Shown: positions 47,190-59,270 of the stretch, piece by piece
Layout: each line of letters begins with the position of its first letter
Position numbering within the stretch: the stretch's first letter is position 1
Assembly: GCA_026874595.1 (NCBI GenBank)
Contig: CM049315.1
Coordinates: 198,001 to 262,000 of the forward strand
Reading direction: 5' to 3'
DNA from: Sipunculus nudus
Taxonomy: Eukaryota > Annelida > Sipuncula > Golfingiida > Sipunculidae
DNA: 64,000 nt
The notes under the pieces: generated by a model
Told to the model about the DNA's origin: nothing
Seen by the model: only the letters and a program-made list of their open reading frames with translations
Database searches by the model: none
Program-made: the position numbers and the translations under genes

Positions 47190-47330
47190 CACGGTCCGAA
47201 AGTGCTTCCTGGAGATCTCGGACCTTTTACATCTCGGCCCACACGAAGTCGGACCACTTAGTACAAACTCGGACCACCCGGTCGACGATCTCGGACCACA
47301 TTCCGTACCACATATCGTCTTAATCTTAAT
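47190..47330 (-). repeat. GGTCCGAGATC repeat, inverted partner of 53.4-53.6 kb
   Basis: On the minus strand reads GGTCCGAGATCGTCGACCGG, GTGGTCCGA.., AAGTGGTCCGACTTCGTGTG, GGCCGAGATGTAAAAGGTCC, GAGATCTCCAGG. This is the same order as at 53500-53605 on the plus strand. Lies 50-190 bp upstream of the FRG1 start codon. As an inverted pair bracketing a MULE transposase fragment, it may be a transposon terminus. Confidence 0.8.
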
Positions 47331-47384
47331 TTATAAATAATTCTAAAGTTTGTGCATTTGATCGTTTATTAAAGTATACGTCTG

Positions 47385-47815
47385 TGTGAGATGAAGAATG
47401 AAAGAAAGACAGCATGAGTGAAAGATTAAATAAATGAAAGAACAAAAGAAAGGTTGAATGATAGACAGATTGAATGAAAGAGAGATTGACAAAAATGACA
47501 AAATGAATGAAAGATTGAATGAGATTGAATGAATTAATGAAAGAAAGAATGAATTATAAAAAGATTTAATGGAAGAAAGATGGAATGAATTTATGAAAGA
47601 ACGAATGGATGATATACAGACAAAATAAATGAAAGATTGAATGAATTAAGGTAGGAAAGAATGAATGAAAGAAAGAATGAATGAAAAAAAATAATGAAAG
47701 AAAGATTGGAGGAATGAATGAAAGATAGAATGAATGATAGACAGATTGAATAAAAGAAAGATTGAATGAATTAATGAAAGAAAGAATGGATGATAGACCG
47801 ATAAAATAATGAAAG

Positions 47816-47848
<33 letters not shown>
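47385..47848. repeat. GAATGAAAGA-type low-complexity tract ending in (GA)n
   Basis: Irregular GAATGAAAGA, ATTGAATGAA and AAAGAAAGAT units over about 430 bp, ending in an uninterrupted GA run (47819-47848). Confidence 0.85.
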
Positions 47849-47851
<3 letters not shown>

Positions 47852-48021
47852 ATCTTCCTTTAATTAATAAAGCCAGCACTGAGCTTCTTGCAAACTCATC
47901 AAGATCAAAGTCAAAGAGCTTTGATCTAGTTATAGTGTACACAGTCTGTTTATGTGTGGGTACCCTAACCTGAACTGCTCGATGTCAAGAATGAATAGTG
48001 AACAAATTATATATCTATGCA

Positions 48022-48326
48022 TAAGTATGCACCATGTCCATAAGAACGAACAACGGATGTGAAGGCTGGCATCGGCGGATAACCTCCAAGGTCATCAAGA
48101 ACACTCCTCTCTCAGTACCTCCTGATCCCGAAACTTCATGATGAGGCGAAACTCCTGCAGCTGCAGGTTAAGTTACTATCAGCCAACAAAGTAAAGACTT
48201 ACCAGAAGTCCAAGTACAGGAAGTCTGAGACAAGAAAAGTGGAACTTTGGAGTACGTACGAAGCGGGGGATATCTCAACTTCAAAGTTCTTGAGGAGAGC
48301 AATTAAGCCGCCTCTATCAGCCCCAT
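48022..48326 (+). pseudogene. MULE-type transposase C-terminal fragment
   Basis: One frame reads CTMSIRTNNGCEGWHRRITS (about 48026-48085). After a frame change the neighbouring frame continues QYLLIPKLHDEAKLLQLQV, ..KYRKSETRKVELWSTYEAGD and ISTSKFLRRAIKPP. R-T-N-N-x-x-E-G-W-H-x-R, then a hydrophobic helix, then K-Y-R-K with L-W-x-x-Y-E-x-G-x-I-S-x-x-x-F-L is the layout at the C-terminus of MULE transposase proteins of animals (often with FLYWCH or SWIM zinc fingers). The fragment is cut by the element starting at 48327. The frameshift and missing DDE core make it non-functional. Confidence 0.65.
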
Positions 48327-48525
48327 CCCAGAGGGCACAGGACGTTGTTTCGACGTTGAATCTTAGTTGAAATCACGTCGCGACGTTGACAACCAAAATA
48401 CAACGTTGACACAACGTTATTTTAACGACGTTGCATTGACGTCGTAGATTGACGTCAATGTGACGTCGATATAACAACACCAGCTCAACTAATGAGAACA
48501 TATCTGATTCTGTCTACATAATACC

Positions 48526-48790
48526 CCAGCTAGCACAAAAATATTTTTAAAATGTTTTATAAACGTTTGGCAGAATGTTTTGAAAAGGTTTTTTCGTGAT
48601 ATTTTTATAACTTTTTTTGTATGTTCGAAAAAACGTTTTTAAAACGTTTTGCTGAAACGTTTAAAAAATGTTATTTTAATGTTTTTAAAATGTTTTTGTA
48701 AAACATTTTAAAAACGTTTTCATAATATTTTATTAACATTTTATGAGTTACATTTTTTTGATATTTTAGAAATGTTTCCTTCAAAATATC
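48526..48790. repeat. AACGTTTTAAAAACGTTT-rich terminus fragment
   Basis: Starts CCCCAGCTAGCACAAAAATA, followed by many AACGTTTT/AAACGTTT palindrome-like units. It resembles the left end of a second, different element nested or fused just inside the first; no matching right end was found. Confidence 0.5.
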
Positions 48791-48799
48791 CAGGAATCA

Positions 48800-51431
48800 T
48801 TTTTATAAAATTTTCACATTTATCTATATGCTGAAACATATTCCTCACATCCCAATTTGTGATATGTTTTGCATGGGCTTAAATCATATGTTGTGAATAT
48901 ACAAGTGTTTATTTCATATTTTGAACTGACAGGGTTTCTGTAGTGTGTGCAGGATATGGTAAATCGGTAACCAGCTTTTGTAGTACCAACATGGTTAAAA
49001 AATCCGCATGAATATAAAGGTTTCTTTGCAGTGACTGTGGAAAGTCTATATATGAGTTTATGAAAGTGTTGAAATTTCACTCATTGGTAACAGTCTTCAC
49101 TTTAAATACCGCATGCAGTATGTATGGAGGAAGGAGTGGCACTTGGTTTGCAAGTTCTATATACTGCTTTGAAGGAGCTGAAGAATATGTGCTGCTCGGG
49201 CCGGACTCTTCATCTCCTTAAAACACTTTTGAAGAAGTGAAAGAAATTCTCTAATATACGGAGGACTTTGTTCAGTCTCGGATATGTATTCTCGGTTGAA
49301 TCTTTTGGGGAACCGAATGTTGACTCCTGCTCCTTAACCTAAATTCAGAACTGGTTTCCGTTTTGTTTACCAGCTCCTCACAGATTCTGTGTGAGATCAG
49401 CATGTCTCTGGGCTAGTGGCAAAGTAGTTAAAAAAATATGTCTCTTTCATTTCATCAATGTTGAATGTTATATAGGACTTAATTTGTTCCCTGGTGGACG
49501 CTGGTGAAGTATGCCGTGTATGGATCTATTTATGCACACGGCAGCACGTACAGCCCTGGTGATCCTGGGGTTTTGTGTATCGCATCCTCGGCTGATGGCT
49601 TCGTAGATAAAGTGGCACTGTTTGCATCTTAGATGCGTCCACTTTATCTTGTATTTGTCTGATAATCCGAAAGATTTGTTTGTGATAGTCATGTCTTTCT
49701 CTACAGATTAGACTAAAACAGACAATTATCTAGAAAAAAATTACTATTAATACCTGCATTATTTGTCATAAACGTGTTTTGATGGGCACCTAAATGAAAT
49801 GTACATTTTCATATTGATATAAAGCACATGACAGTTTGTGTCACATTATTCGAGTTACACGTACCTACCTATGCTACCATTGGTGTATCGACCTAGTAAA
49901 TACAGACAAACACATTTTACTGTTGTACACACTGACGTACAGTTCCTGCATGTGATAATTTGCATTCGCTGCCTCAAGTCTCTTTTTCGCTCCTGATTGC
50001 AGCCAGTGTGATGAGGAATCGTAAGTCTACCGAGACTGACATAGTGGCGGCCGTGACATCATGCCTAAATTATGACCCCTAACAGAAAAGGTGGAGGTGG
50101 ATGAAAGTAATTTGACTAGGTACATCATCAAACGACATGCCCATGCTGGCATGAACTCTCGTCACAAGCACGTATGAAGAATATAAGAAGAATATTGTAA
50201 ATATGACATGGCCTTGTTTTTTTTACAAAATAATTGATTATTGTGGCTGCCTGTAAGTCAAATAAGCTTTACAAGGCTGACCCTCATCAAATATATGTTT
50301 TCGTGACTTAAGAAATTAGTTTTTTTTTATTAATTTGTGCATTTTATTTCAATTTGTAATATGTAATATTATGTACATTCATTACCAAATTCCCCTTATG
50401 TCTTACACATTTAATATTAAGCTTAGCTGACCCCTGTTTACCTGAGCTCTAAATATATATCCCGGAGCATTTAAAATAAGGTGGGAATATTCAAAACTAC
50501 TATGGCCAAACACAAACATAATCGTTTTATGGCATACTCCCGGTTTTTCATGGATTCTTTAGAATGAGCACCAGGTCCTCGGGAATATTTCTAAGTGGTG
50601 TTTCACTACAATTCCGTCAACTCATTCCTAATGGCATAAACAGGGAAAATGGACTAAGATTTGTTTTTTTTTCATGGGGACATTATAAAGAAATGAAAAA
50701 TATATTAGTATCCTCCACATGTAAATTTTTAAATAAATTCGCCCGCACGATTCTTATGTTTGCCCCATTCTTTTCGTGCGGTCACAGGTTATTAGTTGCA
50801 GTCAAAAATATCAACGTAGATTTCACCCAGTTTTGGCCATGGTACTTTTGTTCATGTGAGTCTTTTAATGATATCATGTGCGCATGGATTTATGATCTGG
50901 AAGTATCGAAATATGTCACCATCTTCAAGATGTCGTGTAGTGTAACGTAGGTTAGAAATATAGCAGAGGTTATAGCTTTCGGAAGTATCAGGTTATTGCA
51001 ACAAGCCTGTGGAGATTTTTTTTTATTTAGATATGCCATTGTTTATTTTAAGTCAGAAGCTGGTGCGCGTATGTTAAAATAGTTGAACAGTTAATATGTT
51101 AAAACTAACCATAAGGACACAAGAATATGTATCAGGTTTGGAGATTAGAAAATATTTCTGTTATTATATTCTTGATTCGATCACCTCCATTAAACTTAGG
51201 TAATAAGAATAGAAAAAGTTTCAGTTATTTTACCTTCTATTCGATCAACCCCATTAAACTTATGTAATGACATTAGAAAGCATTTTTTCATCGTTGATGC
51301 GAACAATGTCATAAACCTATGTATTTTATACTTTACTGATTAAATTTCATATTTCACCTAAAATGGCGTCAATTATTTTATTTCATGATGACTGAGTGTA
51401 TGACATATAGGTGCAAATGAACCGTGTTTAA

Positions 51432-51434
<3 letters not shown>
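48800..51434. other. Interior of the 4.2-kb element, unassigned
   Basis: Mixed AT-rich DNA. 49130-49700 is somewhat more GC-rich and has a minus-strand frame (WTHLRCKQCHFIYEAISRGC..) that could be an exon of an element-encoded protein. The 128-codon frame at 50564-50950 has no recognisable motif and is probably chance. Confidence 0.35.

Positions 51435-51494
<60 letters not shown>
51435..51494. repeat. (AT)30 microsatellite
   Basis: Uninterrupted alternating AT for about 60 nt. Confidence 0.95.
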
Positions 51495-51497
<3 letters not shown>

Positions 51498-52550
51498 GGC
51501 ATACAAATGGTTTTATTGTTGTAAGCTATTTTCAACTTATACGTACAACTGTCATCATTGACACACAAGAATATAATATTGGAAATATCGTAATAACAGA
51601 GAAAATGGGCGATTATCTTGGTTACTTAGTTGTAATATTAATAATATATTGTTGTAATATATATATAATATTTGCGAGGGTTTAACATTTGATATAATCA
51701 ATTCTCCTAGCATAATTTACGCCGGTTAAACAAAATGGTCAGTTATCAACGTTCTTAATTTTGACGTCCATTAAGGATGTCTGGGATAACATGACAGGTT
51801 TTAATATATTTTGATTTATAATTTACAGTGGCAATGAAAACGTAAAACCCTTTTGAAGGAGTAAAGGTTATGCATAAGACGAACAAACACCAAACTTTCA
51901 CCCTTTATATACTGTTTACAAGCCACTAAAGAGCACTCAAAATGGGCAACTAGAATGCCATGATATATGTAGATTCTTTCAGGACAAAAATATTGCATAT
52001 TATTTCTAAGTTTCCATGATTTTCATTAATCTTCAGCAAACCCTCTTGGTGGGAACTGTTGAAAATTTGATAGAGATACAAAAAAAGCTTAAAAAGATAT
52101 CACTGTTAGTGTAAATGTAAGTAGTGTCGGAATTTGTCGGAAATCTAAAATAAATGTAAACAGGAAAGGGTTAATTGTGAAATAAAGGTTTTACCTTTTC
52201 TTTTCCACTGTAAATTATAATACAAAAACATATGTTAAAGCCTGTCATCTTATCCTAGACATCCTTAAACGTTTTTATTTCGACGTCGATTCAACCAATA
52301 AACACAACTAAAAATAGACGTTGCTTTGATGTCTTTACACGACGTTGATTCGACGTTGTTATTTCGACGTCGATTCAACCCATAAACACAACCAATTATA
52401 GACGTTGTTTCGGCGTCTTTACCTGACGTTGTTTCGACGTTGTCGTTTCGACGTCGATTCGTTTTGCAAATCCAATCAGTTTTCAACGTAGATTCGACGT
52501 CGAAGGCAAACGTTGTTTCAACGTTGTTTCAATGTATATTGCCTGCTGGG

Positions 52551-53425
52551 ATGCAGCTTACGACTATTTGACAACATGATGAATGACACAGGATTTATGC
52601 TTACTGTGATGGCATGGATAGTTTTGATATATAGAGATAACTGATTGGTGTATAGAACTGTGTTGCCTTTCCAATCTGAATAAGAATTGTTTAGTACAGG
52701 CTTTAAAATGTTGTACAAGAAAAATCTGGTATAAATAAGTTTATTGTAACTCTTTAGTTGATAAATAAATTTTTTTTTTAGATGTATATATCTAAACTTC
52801 TACTGTTTTCACTCTGTAAAATACGATGTGTGTGATTTTTTTTTGTTCGTTTGATGATTTTTCGGTTTTCGTATCTCGTTTGTATATTGTATATATACGA
52901 AATTCTTATAAACGTCAGCTCTTTGAGTTTAAATATGGTGTCAATTCCCACCTTTGAATTTTTGTTTTATGTAGGCCTATATATCTAAACTACAACTGTA
53001 TTCACTCGTTAATATTATCTAGTTCAGTAGTTGAATTCATGATATGTAACAGCAATACACCAGTTCTGATTCTTTGATTCACACATGTTCATTTGTACAT
53101 TTTTAAATTGGTTTATCACAAATTTCATATTTCGGTTTTCATACCTCCTTTATATTGTATATATTAAATTCTAATAAATTTGTCATTTCTCTTTGAGTAA
53201 GAATATGGTGTCATGCGTTTCACACAAACTATTATAAATTAAGTATAAAAGTGTGTGCGTGTGCGTGTGTCAAATGTGTTCTGATTGGATATACATACTG
53301 AGCTATGTCGTATAGGCCTAACTTGTCCAAATGGAATTTTTAATATCTGAATCGCGCGAAGAAGAAATAATATTGTGTATTATAAACAATACATTGGTAA
53401 TTTCATAACAGTTTAGGCAGGCAGG
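52551..53425. repeat. AT-rich DNA with a ~200-bp direct duplication
   Basis: Two copies near 52780-52960 and 52975-53215 share ATATATCTAAACT, TTCGGTTTTC.TA, TTGTATATAT, CTCTTTGAGT and AATATGGTGTCA. The short frame directly after 52553 (AAYDYLTT then stop) may be the tail of the MULE fragment interrupted at 48327, which is inference only. Confidence 0.5.
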
Positions 53426-53429
53426 ACGT

Positions 53430-53605
53430 GTATATTACTTTGGTCCGAGATCGTAGTTGCCAGATCACAAAGTGGTCCGAGATCGTAGTGGCCAGATACA
53501 AAGTGGTCCGAGATCGTCGACCGGGTGGTCCGAGATCGTGATGGTCCGATTTGAAGTGGTCCGACTTCGTGTGGGCCGAGATGTAAAAGGTCCGAGATCT
53601 CCAGG
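53430..53605 (+). repeat. GGTCCGAGATC minisatellite, ~30-bp unit
   Basis: Repeats of GTGGTCCGAGATCGTAGTGG and CCAGATACAAA, then single copies with CGACCGGGTG, GATTTGAAGT and CTTCGTGTGG. Ends GGTCCGAGATCTCCAGG at the border of the 7.9-kb element. Confidence 0.85.
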
Positions 53606-54600
53606 TACCGGGTTCACAGTTCATTTTTCAGAGACAATGCTCCGAGAAAGCGCTAGGACCTCTGTTATTTACAAAGGTCCAAAAGGGGATTCCCAATAGA
53701 TCACTTGTCAATCAAACACCGTCATTGCTCTGATAGGTGCTGTTTCTCCCTAGTGCGGACGGGGAAAGTGCCTCGCTTTCGGTCTGCAACCAATTAGAGT
53801 ACGACAACCTGATGTCTATAAACTTTACAAATGGTCCTTTTGAATAATGAACTGGGGCTGTACAACACCCTTCCACGGCAAAATCATATAAACTATACAT
53901 CATTGGAAAGCACATTTAAAATGCTATCGATTAAACCCCGTCCGATCAGGTGTACAACGCACCGTTTTTGCGCTACCGCCCACTAAAATACGACATTAAT
54001 ATAAATCCTGGAAAAATGGTGTAATTTTGAATAATGAACTGGTCTGTACAACACCATTCGACAGCAAAATCATATATAAACTATACATCATTGGAAGGCA
54101 CATTTAAAATGCTATCGATTAAACCCCGTCCGATCAGTTGTACAATGCACCGTTTTTTCGCTACCGCCCACTAAAATACGACATTAATATAAATCTTGAA
54201 AAATGGTGTAGTTTTGAATAATGAACTGGTCTGTACAACACCCTTCGACGGCAAAATCATATATAAACTATACATCATTGGAAAGCACATTTAAAATGCT
54301 ATCGATTAAACCCCGTCCCATAAGGTGTACAACGCACCGTTTTTGCGCTACCGTTTTTTCGCTGCCGCCCACTAAAATACGACATTAATATAAATCTTGA
54401 AAAATGGTGTAGTTTTGAATAATGAACTGGTCTGTACAACACCCTTCAACGGCAAAATCATATATAAACTATACATCATTGGAATGCACATTTAAAATGC
54501 TTTCGATTAAACCCCATCCGATCAGGTGTACAACGCACTGTTTTTGCGCTACCGCCCACTAAAATATGACATTAATATAAATCTTGTCGTTTTAATTAAT
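53606..54600 (+). repeat. Left inverted terminus with four subrepeats
   Basis: The cap contains CAATGCTCCGAGAAAGCGCT, GTCAATCAAACACCGTCATT and GTACGACAACCTGATGTCTA. The subrepeats each carry AATAATGAACTGGTCTGTAC, AAACTATACATCATTGGAA, CCCCGTCCGATCAGGTGTAC and CGCTACCGCCCACTAAAATA. Confidence 0.9.
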
Positions 54601-54639
54601 GAACTGGGTTGTAAAAAAATGTGAACATTAACCAGTTGT

Positions 54640-55710
54640 GCAGGAAATATTTTTACTTCTCCACAATAGAAAATTTTGCTGCATTTTTTCCCATCTGTAC
54701 TACCTCAAATCCACATGCATTCCGCCAAGTATGATTCCATTTTTTTATGCTTTAAGATAGCTTATTATCCCCAACATCAGTTTGATGACTTGATTATGAA
54801 ATAGTCGTTATCATGACACCTCGCAAAAGTCAGACAGCACAATAGCTGCGTCTGTTGTTGCTTTCAAAAGCAAAGCGTGAACATTGGGTGTTCTGAGTGA
54901 TTCACACAAATATTCATTAAATTTTATACCTGCGCGCGCTGCGTAAGTTATAATAAAGTAGATGCGCCCGCTCTACTTAAAACCCGCAGTCTCCGGCTAT
55001 AGAATAATTATATACCTGTTACAGGCCAGATTATACCCCCGGCCCAGTTCATACCCGGTATAGTTTGGCCTTGGCCAGAATATATATATCTCGGCATACA
55101 AGTTTAGTGTGGAATCTTTAATGGGGCCAGGCCAGCCAGCACAGTTGGCTACTGGCATACAGCTTATCACCCAGCCTGTTATCAAGTCCGTAACTTGAGC
55201 CTCTGTGCTGAGTTCATTATGGGGTTGCTGTCACTAACATTTAGTTCCAAATTAACACCCAGACATACGTTTATTCTATTAAATAATTGTGAGAACTGGT
55301 ACAACACATTCTTCCCTGAACAACATATGTTTTTAGCAACATTGATTTTTATAGCTGTTCCACATTTTTAGATAATACACTGATACCCCTCTCAGGTAAT
55401 GCTGATACTGATGATCTCACAACAATTATATACAATATCTAAATCCCTAATATAAAATCCTTAGCACACGCTCAATCTTTTCGAAACTGTTATGACATCA
55501 GACTATGGATTCCGGACAATCTGCTGTATCAACTGAATCAGATCTGTAATATATTAAACCTGCATAATTTGTAATATTTAAAAAAAGGTTTAGCTATAAG
55601 TAAGCACATGCAGCTCAGTATGCATTTGCAATGTGACATGTTCAGATAAAATATCAATAAAACAGGGGCACTCATACTTTTGTGAGACTTATATGGGTCT
55701 TTGTATGCTT

Positions 55711-55714
<4 letters not shown>
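54640..55714. other. Interior of foldback-like element, no gene seen
   Basis: Contains a GC-richer patch (54930-55200) with GCCAGGCCAGCCAGCACAGT and nothing recognisable as a transposase. Confidence 0.4.

Positions 55715-55764
<50 letters not shown>
55715..55764. repeat. (TA)25 microsatellite
   Basis: Uninterrupted alternating TA for 50 nt. Confidence 0.95.
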
Positions 55765-55765
<1 letters not shown>

Positions 55766-55889
55766 CTACTAATTGCCCCACTCATTTTTAAATTAATTAT
55801 CAGTACGTTATTTCACTAATTTCTCTCTCGTGTTAACTCCTATATTTCTTGTATTTGTTTAAATAAGCATTACCTCTTAATTTACTACA

Positions 55890-56530
55890 AACAGACAGAC
55901 GCTGTGCAGAAAAAAGTTGAAGGTGGCGCCACCAGTTTTGCGTATGATGAAGTACTATGTGAGATCTATACACATGCAAAATTTTAGGAGGGTACGTCAA
56001 ACCAGTCATGACATTTAAGCCTGGATATCTGCAGCCTGAACTTGAATGTAGGTGGCGCCACTTGCCATAAAATCAAAAAAGCTATCCAGGATGAATACAC
56101 ATGCAGAATTTCAGGTGAATAGGTCCATTCACTGCAGAGATATGAGTGATTTTATCCCAAGGCAGATGAATAGATGGACGCTGTGAAAAAATGTTTGCAG
56201 GTAATAACACCATTTTTATGTATGTTATAAAGCTATCCATGGGCTACATTTGTGCATAATTATTTTTCCTGATTGGTCAAACGAGTCCGAAGATATGTGG
56301 GTTAGTGTCTCAAAACAGACGCACAGATGGACGCACTGGAGAGAGGAAAGGTCAGAGGTCAACGCAAAATATTTTGCAACCAATTCACATTTGACCCGAT
56401 AATCGTGTAAAGTTTCTGAAAAAAACTGTCCAGTGGTTCTCAGAGTTCTATTCTGGAAACGAACGCGGCGGCGGCGGAACCCGGTCAAAACATAGTATCC
56501 GCAAAACTTTGTGTTTGGCGGATACAATAA
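55890..56530 (+). repeat. GGTGGCGCCAC dispersed repeat, copy in foldback interior
   Basis: GAAGGTGGCGCCACCAGTTT, CACATGCAAAATTTTAGGAG, TAGGTGGCGCCACTTGCCAT and CACTGCAGAGATATGAGTGA recur at 58.9-59.25 kb. The right part has GGCGGCGGCGGAACCCGGTC and ends TTGTGTTTGGCGGATACAAT, another common interspersed motif. Confidence 0.65.
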
Positions 56531-57240
56531 TGAAGGCGGTTACCTATACTTAAAGAGAGATACGATTCATATTGTAGTTGTAACTTGGTTCCGAGGTTAA
56601 TCATTTAGTTAATGATAACATGCATTTAATGATTTACAGGGACCGATTCACACACAGGTTTGTTAAGTATGCATTAAGTATAGTGTTTTCCTTAAACTAT
56701 TTAATGGTGTCTGCAAATATTTAGTTCTAAACATGTTTGATTACTCTTGTACTCAAGTGGAAATAAACTTTCATCGGGCGCGATCAGTGACCCAAGACAT
56801 AAAAATAGCTCGAACACGACCTGGTAGATATAAATTCACAAATCAAGATTTTTCAAGTTTTTTTTTCTTCTGTGTTTCTTCTCTCATGGTTCTTCCCATT
56901 GTTTGGGAGTTGTCACGCATGCGCAAGATCGGACCACCAATCACGCAGTCTTTTTATGGAACACAGACACTTGTGGACTGTGTTTACTCGCACACAGAGC
57001 CGTAATAACGTATTAATCAGGTGAATCATAGATAGAAAGAGATGTGCATGTGCCAAAATGAACTTATTCAGCCAAAATGAACTAATACCGTTAGACAATA
57101 TATATATTATTGAAAATGTATGTACCTTTAATTGTTTTGTAATGTATGAAATATTCTTTCCACCGATTGTTCCATTTTCAAGCACAAAATCAATCTAATT
57201 AACGATTGGGTTTAGTATGAAAATTCGTTGTAAAAACAAC
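56531..57240. other. Interior spacer, nothing recognised
   Basis: AT-rich, two short overlapping frames of about 90 codons on opposite strands, neither with family resemblance. Confidence 0.4.
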
Positions 57241-57720
57241 TAGAAATGATTAGGACACTACAGGTCCTAAACAAAGAGTCCCACAATGCCCAGTTCCTCA
57301 AAATGGCACCCTAGTGGTCACACTGTATTTCCGATGGGTCTGAAATGTTACAAAGCACCTCGATCCTTTCATGTGTGTCAAACTTCGGTAATTTTTTTAG
57401 ATTTTTGCTTGAACGTTTCTCGGGATGCTTGAGAATAGAATAACAATATCGTTGCTTGGCGGCTACATTGTTTTTTCGTTGGGTCTATAATTCGAGAAAC
57501 CCTGTCCTCTGATGGGCTTCAAGATTTGATAACTTTGTGTTATGAAAATTGGTTAAAGAGTTCTGGGGATGATGCACGCTAAAGTAATTCAAAGATCGCT
57601 GCCGGGTGATGATATTATAGTCCCCTTGGATGGATCTGAAATTCGATGGCGTACACCCTGTTATGGTTATCACAGGATATATTGTAAAGCAATTTTAGAA
57701 CAACACAAAGTTAGAATGAA
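57241..57720 (+). repeat. Diverged GGCGGCTACATTGTTTTTC repeat
   Basis: Contains CAAAATGGCACCCTAGTGGT, TTCCGATGGGTCTGAAATGT and TTGCTTGGCGGCTACATTGT. It is distantly like the GTGGCCATATTGGA repeats at 12, 26.6 and 41.2 kb. Confidence 0.45.
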
Positions 57721-57810
57721 TCATTCCCCGTCAGCATGAAACGAGACAGCAACGGGCAATCTATAAAGCAGTTCAAGGCCAAGGGACAAAAGTCGTCAGA
57801 GCGTAGAGGC

Positions 57811-58701
57811 TAGTGGTGGGAGTCGGTTCCTTTTTCATAATCGATCATCGGTTTGAGCAAACCGACTGATGATCGATTATTAATCGGTTCAGACAAATAC
57901 ATACAATTATCAAAGAAATATGCAATTATCTGTGAAACTGTACCTGGGTTTCCTCGGCAGGTATTCTCCTCTCGCGCAGGAGTGTCACGATCTTCAACGT
58001 ATATAGACACAATCAGACTAATTTTAAGGATCACATTTTACGATCGGCAACGTCGGGTAATATCTGTGATTATGGAAATTAAGAGCATTTAAGAATGTTA
58101 GGCCTATAGAGGGGCTGTTTTTCTAGCACATGAAGGCAGATTTTACGGGCCTAGGTGCGCTTGGGGCAGATCATACAAAAAAAAAAATGGTAGACTAGTC
58201 CAAAAAAATTCCAGCTGAAATCCAATACTCGACCGGCCGGGTTAGCCCAAACAAAGAATTTTTTAAAACAGTGGCACCTGGCATCGGTTGAATAGATAAT
58301 TTCTAAGAGAATCTCGCAATATTGGCATAGACCTGGAGAATTTATGGAGTATTTAACGCCTTCCCGCCCATATTTGCAATGTACATCTCGTTAGAAAACT
58401 TTCCGCCAATCTGCAGCTCGCTGCGAGTTCACAGATAATAAGTTTAATAAGTCCTCCGTTCTCGCATCTACTGTGTCATACTCAGTTACATACGGAAGTT
58501 ATTTGGGAACACAGACTCATTATATGAAGCGCGAAATGTGGTAAAAATGGAAAATTATTTTTGCCTATAACTATAAGGCATTTTGGAAAGAAAACAATCA
58601 TTATTATGATGTAATCGATAGTTGCCTTTGGTAATCGAGCGCTTGAAAGTGGCAGCAAACCGACTGACTTTCGATAAAACTCGATGATCGGCCAACCACT
58701 A
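57811..58701. mobile_element. 891-bp hAT-type MITE
   Basis: TAGTGGTGGGAGTCGG at the left is mirrored by CCGATGATCG..CCAACCACTA at the right. GTAGAGGC lies on both sides (57803-57810 and 58702-58709), a perfect 8-bp duplication, which is diagnostic of hAT elements. Inner palindromic motifs (CGATCATCGGTTTG, GATCGATTATTAATCGG) are mirrored near the right end. No transposase. It is inserted inside the foldback-like element and is therefore younger. Confidence 0.92.
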
Positions 58702-58859
58702 GTAGAGGCCTTTTAATTTTAAGGATTAAATATATGATAATAAATAGGTTCATCAATCAAAATATGACCAAATAAATACTTGACATTTCTGGCATCGAGA
58801 TGCCGTACTATCCGCAGACATTGATAAGGTAAACCCCCTTAAAATAGGACCCCTTCCCT

Positions 58860-59270
58860 CGAAGCATATGTTGACACTTTAGACGCTCAAACCACTGCTG
58901 AGATATGAGTGATTTTATCCCGAGGCAGATGAACAGACGGACGTTGTGCTTAAATTATTGCAGGTAGCGCCTCAGGTTTTCCGTATGAGATAGAACTATG
59001 TTAAATCTATACACATGCAAAATTTCAGGAGGATACATCTAACCAGTCCTGAGATATAAGCCTGGATGTCTGCATAAAAATAAATGTAGGTGGCGCCACC
59101 TGCCACAAAATCCAAAAAGCTATCCAAGATCTATAAACCTGCAAAGTTTTAAACTTGCAATGTCTGCAGCGTAAACGTGAATGTATGTGGCGCCACCTGT
59201 CATAAAATCAAAAAGCTGCCCAGGATGTATTCACATGCAAACATTTCAGGTGGATAAGTCAAACCACTGC
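58860..59270 (+). repeat. GGTGGCGCCAC dispersed repeat, second copy
   Basis: Three GTGGCGCCACC modules, about 60-100 nt apart, with GCAAAATTTCAGGAGGATAC and GCTATCCAAGATCTATAAAC. Partner of 55890-56200. Confidence 0.65.

Larger units (their letters stand above)
48327..52550. mobile_element. 4.2-kb element with CAACGTTG-rich inverted ends
   Basis: The left end CCCAGAGGGCACAGGACGTT and the right end (inverted) CCCAGCAGGCAATATACATT both lead into clusters of ACGTTG, GACGTCGA and CAACGTTGTTTC (48340-48480 and 52265-52535). The outer CAT/ATG also match, so the target duplication may be only AT. The 3' cluster holds two copies of ATTTCGACGTCGATTCAACC. The interior is AT-rich; a minus-strand frame (49692-49468) is the only one with a Cys/His-containing, gene-like composition, but I do not recognise it. 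The superfamily is undetermined. Confidence 0.7.

Noticed and set aside
50564-50950. 128-codon frame inside the 4.2-kb element
   Set aside because: No transposase or other motif; too little to support a gene.
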